From positions 1 to 11,931 of the forward strand of contig JAEXXR010000377.1 of assembly GCA_023405705.1 (NCBI GenBank): DNA of 11,931 bases, read 5' to 3'. The stretch comes from Actinomycetes bacterium (GTDB taxonomy: Bacteria > Actinomycetota > Thermoleophilia > Solirubrobacterales > Solirubrobacteraceae). The translations under genes and the position numbers were made by a program. Positions within the stretch are counted from its first letter, which is position 1, and every line of letters begins with the position of its first letter. The notes under the pieces were generated by a model, which did no database searches, was not told where the DNA came from, and saw only the letters and a program-made list of their open reading frames with translations. This document shows positions 6,335 to 11,931 of this stretch, in pieces.

Positions 6335-6347
6335 GGCTGCCAGCCTA
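6335..6347 (-). promoter_or_regulatory. Putative leaderless -10 box of the sdh operon
   Basis: On the minus strand TAGGCT (6347-6342) matches TANNNT and is followed by seven bases (GGCAGCC) and then the sdhA ATG, so transcription would begin at or next to the start codon. No Shine-Dalgarno sequence is visible before this ATG. The same arrangement, nearly base for base, precedes the gene starting at 11718. No clear -35 was found. Confidence 0.45.
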
Positions 6348-6358
6348 GAGCGGAGTTG

Positions 6359-6395
6359 GTGGCAGATGCCACATGGTGTCACCGCAAAGTGGTGA
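6359..6395. promoter_or_regulatory. Cluster of inverted repeats upstream of sdhA (candidate operator)
   Basis: GTGGC-AGAT-GCCAC (6359-6372) is a 5-4-5 inverted repeat, followed two bases later by GGTG-T-CACC (6375-6383); TCACC (6379-6383) can also pair with GGTGA (6391-6395). These lie 25-60 bp upstream of the sdhA start, where an activator or repressor of the operon would bind. No regulator family could be assigned. The rest of the 170-bp gap to the protease stop (6396-6504) shows only a weak 5-bp hairpin (6487-6501). Confidence 0.4.
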
Positions 6396-6504
6396 GTGGT
6401 TTCGCGAGCGCCCCCGGATGGGGACAATCGCGGGCCGCGGCGAGTGGGGCGCGTTCGGCGACCGAGCGGGCGGCGGGCGGGGACGACGCCGCGAGCCGGC
6501 GCAG

Positions 6505-7674
6505 CTACGGCTTCGCGACGGCGGCCTGGACGGCGCGGCGCAGGCGGCCGACCGTGACGACGCCGCGCAGCACGCCCGCGCGGTCGACGGCCATGATCGC
6601 GCCGAGCGTCCGCAGGCCCTCGGCGTCGAGCAGCTCGCGCAGCGAGCGGTCCTCGTCGATCTGCCAGCCGTCGCGCCCGTCGCGCTCCATCAGCTCGGCG
6701 ACCGGGATCACCGGCCTGCCCGACTCGATCGCGTCGCGCGCGCCCTCCTCGCGCAGCACGCCGACGAAGCGGCCGGCGCCGTCGACGACGGGGAACCACG
6801 GCCAGCGGTAGCGCAGGAAGAACTCGTCGAGCGCGCGGTCGGCGCTGAGCGCCTCCGGGACGCTCACGGGCTGCTCGTCCATGATGTCGGCGACGCGCAC
6901 GTCCTCCAGCCGCTCGGTGAAGACCGTCTGCGCCAGCAGCGCGCGCGCCGAGCCGCTGATCATGAAGCCGACCAGCAGGCACCAGATGCCGATGAACGGG
7001 TCGAAGTCGATCAGCGCCCACGCGCCGAGGCCCATCAGCACGATCCCGAAGCCCTGGCCGAGCCGCGCCGCGGCGCGCGAGCCCTTCTCGCGGTCGCCCG
7101 TCAGCTTCCACACCAGCCCGCGCGCGATCCGGCCGCCGTCGAGCGGGAAGGCCGGGATCAGGTTGAAGACGAGCACGATCAGGTTCATCGTCACCAGCCA
7201 GCCGAGCGTCAGCGACAGCGGGGTGGTCGTGACGTCGCCCTGCAGCGTCGCGGCGTCGGTGAACGTGCCCGGGCCGTAGACGACGACTCCGAGCAACACG
7301 CACAGGACGAGGATCCCGAAGGTCGCCAGCGGCCCGGCCCCGGCGACCTCCAGCTCCTCGCGCGGGGTGCGGCTCTCGCGGCTCATCATCGCGAAGCCGC
7401 CGAGCGGCGAGAGCGTGATCCCGGCGACCTCGATCCCGTGCCGCCGCGCGGTGAGCGCGTGGCCGAGCTCGTGCACGATCACGGAGGCGAACAGCAGCAG
7501 CGCGCTGATCACCGCGGTCACGTAGGCCTCTGTCTGCGAGCCGCCGAGCGAGCGCTGGAACTCGTCGGAGAGCCAGAAGATGACGATGAAGAGGATGACG
7601 AACCAGCTGAAGTCGACCCCCACGCGGATGCCGAAGAGGCGGGCGAGCTGGATCGAGCCGGAGCGGCCGAACAT
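6505..7674 (-). CDS. Site-2-protease-like M50 membrane metallopeptidase with C-terminal CBS domains
   Basis: 389 residues from ATG 7674. N-terminal half: hydrophobic membrane helices (about 22-36, 52-67, 118-133, 158-175) carrying the zinc-protease motif HELGH (68-72) and the second-half motif N171-x2-P-x4-D179-G, which supplies the third metal ligand. These identify the SpoIVFB/Rip3-like group of intramembrane site-2 proteases, which cut transmembrane regulators such as anti-sigma factors. C-terminal half: two CBS-like units, about 240-310 ('VADIMDEQPVSVPEALSADR' region) and about 320-385 ('VIPVAELMERD' region), usually adenine-nucleotide-sensing regulators. A GTG at 7701 would add nine residues without a better ribosome site, so the ATG is preferred, though neither start has a clear Shine-Dalgarno. 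It is divergent from the M32 peptidase (62-bp gap). The substrate is unknown; no sigma/anti-sigma pair is nearby. Confidence 0.9.
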   Translation of the reverse strand: MFGRSGSIQLARLFGIRVGVDFSWFVILFIVIFWLSDEFQRSLGGSQTEAYVTAVISALLLFASVIVHELGHALTARRHGIEVAGITLSPLGGFAMMSRESRTPREELEVAGAGPLATFGILVLCVLLGVVVYGPGTFTDAATLQGDVTTTPLSLTLGWLVTMNLIVLVFNLIPAFPLDGGRIARGLVWKLTGDREKGSRAAARLGQGFGIVLMGLGAWALIDFDPFIGIWCLLVGFMISGSARALLAQTVFTERLEDVRVADIMDEQPVSVPEALSADRALDEFFLRYRWPWFPVVDGAGRFVGVLREEGARDAIESGRPVIPVAELMERDGRDGWQIDEDRSLRELLDAEGLRTLGAIMAVDRAGVLRGVVTVGRLRRAVQAAVAKP

Positions 7675-7736
7675 GCTGGAATGGTGGCACAGCGCAGACA
7701 CCGCGTCAGCGCGGACCCGACCGCCCGAGGAGGCCC

Positions 7737-10459
<2,723 letters not shown>

Positions 10460-10494
10460 GCGAGACGGCCGGGCGCGGCCCCCGGGGCGGGCCG

Positions 10495-10545
10495 CCCCGA
10501 CCGGACGGGTCGGGGAGCATCGGCGCGGAGGGGTCGCGCCGATGC
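10495..10545. terminator. Tandem hairpins between convergent mdh and the winged-helix gene
   Basis: First: CCCCGACC (10495-10502) pairs with GGTCGGGG (10508-10515), 8 bp, 5-nt loop. Second: GCATCGGCGCG (10517-10527) pairs with CGCGCCGATGC (10535-10545), a perfect 11-bp stem with a 7-nt loop. A less regular GC stem lies just before (about 10470-10498). They fill the 115-bp gap between two convergent genes and probably end transcription from both sides, although there are no U-tracts. Confidence 0.6.
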
Positions 10546-10574
10546 GCCGCGGGGCCTGCGGCGAAGGGGAGCCG

Positions 10575-10964
10575 TCAGGCCGGCAGCCACCCCTTGTCGT
10601 CTCGCCGGACCTTGCCCTCTTCCTCCAGCTGGGGAAGGATCCGGTAGAGGTAGTTGGGCTTGATGCCCATGTGCTCTGCGAGCTCGGGGATCGTGATGCC
10701 GGGGCGGGTCCGCACGAGCTCGACCGCCTGCGCCGCGCGCGTGTTCTCGCCGCGTGCGCCGCGAGGCCTGCCGCGACGGCTGCCGCCGTTGCCGTTGGAG
10801 CGTGCCGCCGCCGCGCCGCGGACGCGTCCGCGCGGCGGATGCGTCTCCACGCCGTTGAGCGCGGCCGCGGCCGCCTCCAGGCGGTGGTACTCCTCCAGCA
10901 GCGGGCGCAGCTCTCTGAGACGCCCCTCGATCTCCTTCACCTTGGCATCGAGAAAGTCAGCCAC
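10575..10964 (-). CDS. Small DNA-binding protein: coiled coil, AT-hook-like linker and winged helix
   Basis: 129 residues from GTG 10964, chosen because it is preceded by a GGAGAAAGGA ribosome site 11 nt away and starts the amphipathic helix; upstream in-frame sequence lacks such a site. Three parts: residues 3-36, a charged heptad-like helix (coiled coil, likely dimerisation); residues 43-73, a basic disordered linker with 'PRGRVRG' (44-50) and 'RRGRPRG' (63-69), the latter matching the AT-hook core RGRP that inserts into the minor groove; residues 75-128, a winged-helix domain ('GITIPELAEHMGIKPNYLYRILPQLEEEGKV', then a basic wing ending 'GWLPA'). It is probably a chromosome-associated protein or transcription regulator, in style recalling Lsr2-type proteins but not homologous in its visible domains (inference). 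Long upstream non-coding DNA (307 bp) may hold its own control region. No partner gene is suggested by the context. Confidence 0.8.
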   Translation of the reverse strand: MADFLDAKVKEIEGRLRELRPLLEEYHRLEAAAAALNGVETHPPRGRVRGAAAARSNGNGGSRRGRPRGARGENTRAAQAVELVRTRPGITIPELAEHMGIKPNYLYRILPQLEEEGKVRRDDKGWLPA

Positions 10965-11271
10965 GTCGTATCCGGTCCTTTCTCCTCGTCGACTGTGCGG
11001 AGGGTGGAAAAACCGCAACCGTCACGACATGCGCGCCTGGTACGAGCCGCGTCGCGAAGGCCCCCTGAATTCCCCCTACGTCATGTTCACTCGCCGGCCG
11101 CTCCAGGTGGTTCAGCCGGCTGATCCGGATCTTAGCGCGGCGTGCCGTCACCAGGGTTCACCGAACTTGTGAAATCAGGTGGTCGTCTCCATCCCGGACG
11201 ACCTGCATTGACGTCAAGTGACGAATCGGTCCTCGTTGTCTCACCAACGCGGCGGTCGCCGGACGTCACCG
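10965..11271. other. 307-bp gene-free region rich in short palindromes
   Basis: No credible coding frame was found. The DNA is less GC-rich than the flanking genes. It contains palindromes TCAGCCGGCTGA (11112-11123) and ATCCGGAT (11123-11130); a TTCAC-N7-GTGAA inverted repeat (11157-11173); a 7-bp stem GGTCGTC/GACGACC (11181-11187 with 11197-11203, 9-nt loop), which could end the upstream minus-strand gene; and palindrome TTGACGTCAA (11208-11217). It should hold the promoter of the winged-helix gene, reading leftward, but no clear -35/-10 pair could be assigned. Confidence 0.5.
11181..11203 (-). terminator. Hairpin downstream of the SRPBCC gene (terminator-like)
   Basis: GGTCGTC (11181-11187) and GACGACC (11197-11203) form a perfect 7-bp stem with a 9-nt loop; flanking CAGG/CCTG can extend it past a 3-nt bulge. 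It lies about 70 nt beyond the stop codon of the minus-strand SRPBCC gene. Only a short T-run (ATTTC) follows in that direction, so its role as terminator is tentative. Confidence 0.35.
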
Positions 11272-11718
11272 TCAAGCGGCTTCCAGCAGACCTTTCAGCC
11301 GCTGGAGCGAGCGCTGCGCCTCGCGCTCGGAGAGGCCTCCGACGAGCACGCGGCCGGCGACCGCGCCGAGCGGGCCGCCGGGCGTCTTGAACTCGTTCGT
11401 GTAGCCGAAGCGGGTGCCGCCGTCCGCGAGCGGCTCGAGCTCGTAGACGATCGCGGCGTGCGAGTGGACCGGGCCCTTGCCGTGCCACACGGCCCTGCGC
11501 GGCGGGTCGAGCTGCTCGACCGTCCACTCGACGTGGAGGTGCGCGCCGCGCAGCGTCAGCACCTGCTCGAAGGTCGAGCCGCGTCGCAGCTGCGCGGGCG
11601 CGTCGCCGAGCGAGCGGTGGATCGTGACCCAGTCGGCGAGCCTGCGCGGGTCCATCACGACCTCCCACACGCGCTCGGGCGCTGCGGCGATCTCGATCGC
11701 GGTGCGGACGACCGTCAT
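11272..11718 (-). CDS. SRPBCC-family (polyketide cyclase/dehydrase-like) ligand-binding protein
   Basis: 148 residues from ATG 11718. The pattern fits the START/SRPBCC fold, Polyketide_cyc2 branch: first strand 'VVRTAIEIAAAPERVWEVVMD', the helix-turn 'PRRLADWV', strands 'STFEQVLTL', 'HLHVEWTVEQLDPPRRAVWHG' and 'AAIVYELEPLADGGTRFGYTNEFKTPGG', then a long C-terminal helix ('EREAQRSLQRLKGLLEAA') that closes the hydrophobic cavity. Such proteins bind lipids, polyketides or other hydrophobic ligands, and many actinobacterial copies have no known role; a function cannot be given. A GTG three codons earlier (11727) is possible, but the ATG sits exactly 7 nt after TAGGGT, which matches the leaderless pattern seen at sdhA. 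No Shine-Dalgarno precedes either start. The neighbour upstream is an unidentified gene ending 57 bp away on the same strand, so co-transcription is also possible. Confidence 0.85.
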   Translation of the reverse strand: MTVVRTAIEIAAAPERVWEVVMDPRRLADWVTIHRSLGDAPAQLRRGSTFEQVLTLRGAHLHVEWTVEQLDPPRRAVWHGKGPVHSHAAIVYELEPLADGGTRFGYTNEFKTPGGPLGAVAGRVLVGGLSEREAQRSLQRLKGLLEAA

Positions 11719-11731
11719 GGCCGCCACCCTA
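11719..11731 (-). promoter_or_regulatory. Putative leaderless -10 box of the SRPBCC gene
   Basis: Minus strand TAGGGT (11731-11726) followed by GGCGGCC and ATG. Compared with the sdhA box, 14 of 16 bases are the same (TAGGSTGGCRGCCATG). This supports a shared promoter type with transcription starting at the initiation codon. The -35 region is not recognisable. Confidence 0.45.
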
Positions 11732-11733
11732 CC

Positions 11734-11781
11734 CCTCAGCGCGCAGGACAGGCCTCAGCGGCCGCGTGCGCGCCCTCAGCG
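11734..11781. repeat. Three CCTCAGCG direct repeats near the SRPBCC gene start
   Basis: CCTCAGCG occurs at 11734-11741, 11753-11760 and 11774-11781 (steps of 19 and 21 bp, about two helical turns each). The first copy is 2 bp upstream of the putative -10 box; the last overlaps the stop codon of the preceding gene. The placement and face-of-helix spacing suggest a regulator binding array, but chance in GC-rich DNA is not excluded. Confidence 0.4.
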
Positions 11782-11931
11782 GGCCGCCAGCGGCTCGTCG
11801 CGCTCCCACTCGCCGAGCGCGTGCTCGATCGCGGCGTCGAGCCGGTGGAGGCGGACGCCGAGCAGCTCGGCGGCGTCGCCCGTGCGCGGCAGCAGGTCGC
11901 TGCCGAGGCCGGCCATCAGCGGCCCGACGAG
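11776..11931 (-). CDS. 3' end of an unidentified gene (truncated by window edge)
   Basis: The minus-strand frame is open from the right edge to TGA at 11778-11776, giving the last 51 residues of a protein. The end is helical and acidic/leucine-rich ('AAELLGVRLHRLDAAIEHAL', then 'GEWERDEPLAAR'). Codon choice (G/C at nearly every third position) is that of a real gene here. I do not recognise the family; too little is visible. It runs in the same direction as the SRPBCC gene and ends 57 bp before its start. Confidence 0.6.
   Translation of the reverse strand, partial: LVGPLMAGLGSDLLPRTGDAAELLGVRLHRLDAAIEHALGEWERDEPLAAR

Noticed and set aside
4661..6811. Long plus-strand open frame (716 codons) opposite sdhA
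   Set aside because: Low-complexity Arg/Val/Asp composition and complete antisense overlap with a well-conserved sdhA; a GC-driven artefact.
6335..7690. Upstream extension of the sdhA frame, giving a protein of over 1000 residues
   Set aside because: The extension is Arg/Ala-rich, overlaps the M50 protease gene in another frame on the same strand, and SdhA conservation begins at the ATG at 6334.
11208..11236. TTGACG in the TTGACGTCAA palindrome as a -35 box of a rightward or leftward promoter
   Set aside because: No TANNNT-like -10 is found at 16-19 bp on either strand, and nothing is encoded rightward from there.

Overview
The window is chromosomal DNA of a very GC-rich organism (roughly 70% G+C, strong G/C preference at third codon positions). 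The malate dehydrogenase closely resembles actinobacterial MDH, and an LPxTG-type surface protein points to a monoderm cell wall. The HdrB-type succinate dehydrogenase, together with steady use of AGA arginine codons despite the high GC, suggests a deep-branching actinobacterium such as Thermoleophilia/Solirubrobacterales (Conexibacter-like). That placement is inference. No RNA gene, IS element, CRISPR array or prophage was seen.

Layout. (1) Positions 1-2598, plus strand, cell-envelope region: the 3' end of a membrane protein with a TPR-like tail (probably an O-antigen ligase/polymerase-type protein), a 109-residue secreted Gly/Asn-rich protein with an LPFTG sorting signal, and a polyprenyl-phosphate sugar-1-phosphate transferase that would start exopolysaccharide assembly. 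(2) Positions 2657-6334, minus strand: a tight operon sdhA-sdhB-sdhE (gaps +1 and -4 nt) for a non-classical (type E) succinate:quinone oxidoreductase. It has no cytochrome b anchor genes; a two-CCG-domain HdrB-like subunit takes their place, and SdhB has a fourth cysteine where the usual [3Fe-4S] cluster has none. (3) Positions 6505-9260: a divergent pair, an M50 site-2-type membrane metalloprotease with CBS domains (minus) and an M32 carboxypeptidase (plus). (4) Positions 9458-10459: mdh, the TCA step after fumarase. (5) Positions 10575-11931, minus strand: a small protein with a coiled coil, AT-hook-like segments and a winged helix; a 307-bp gene-free stretch rich in palindromes; an SRPBCC/polyketide-cyclase-like protein; and the 3' end of an unidentified gene.

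How the genes fit together. Sdh and Mdh are TCA-cycle enzymes on opposite strands, separated by two peptidase genes. The first block looks like surface polysaccharide plus a wall-anchored protein. The convergent gene ends carry strong GC hairpins without U-tracts. Two minus-strand genes (sdhA and the SRPBCC gene) share a near-identical TANNNT box directly upstream of ATG, suggesting leaderless transcription. A 13-nt direct repeat sits upstream of the LPFTG gene and three CCTCAGCG boxes lie upstream of the SRPBCC gene; both are candidate control sites. I see no wholly new multi-gene system. The least ordinary items are the type E Sdh architecture and the AT-hook/winged-helix protein.
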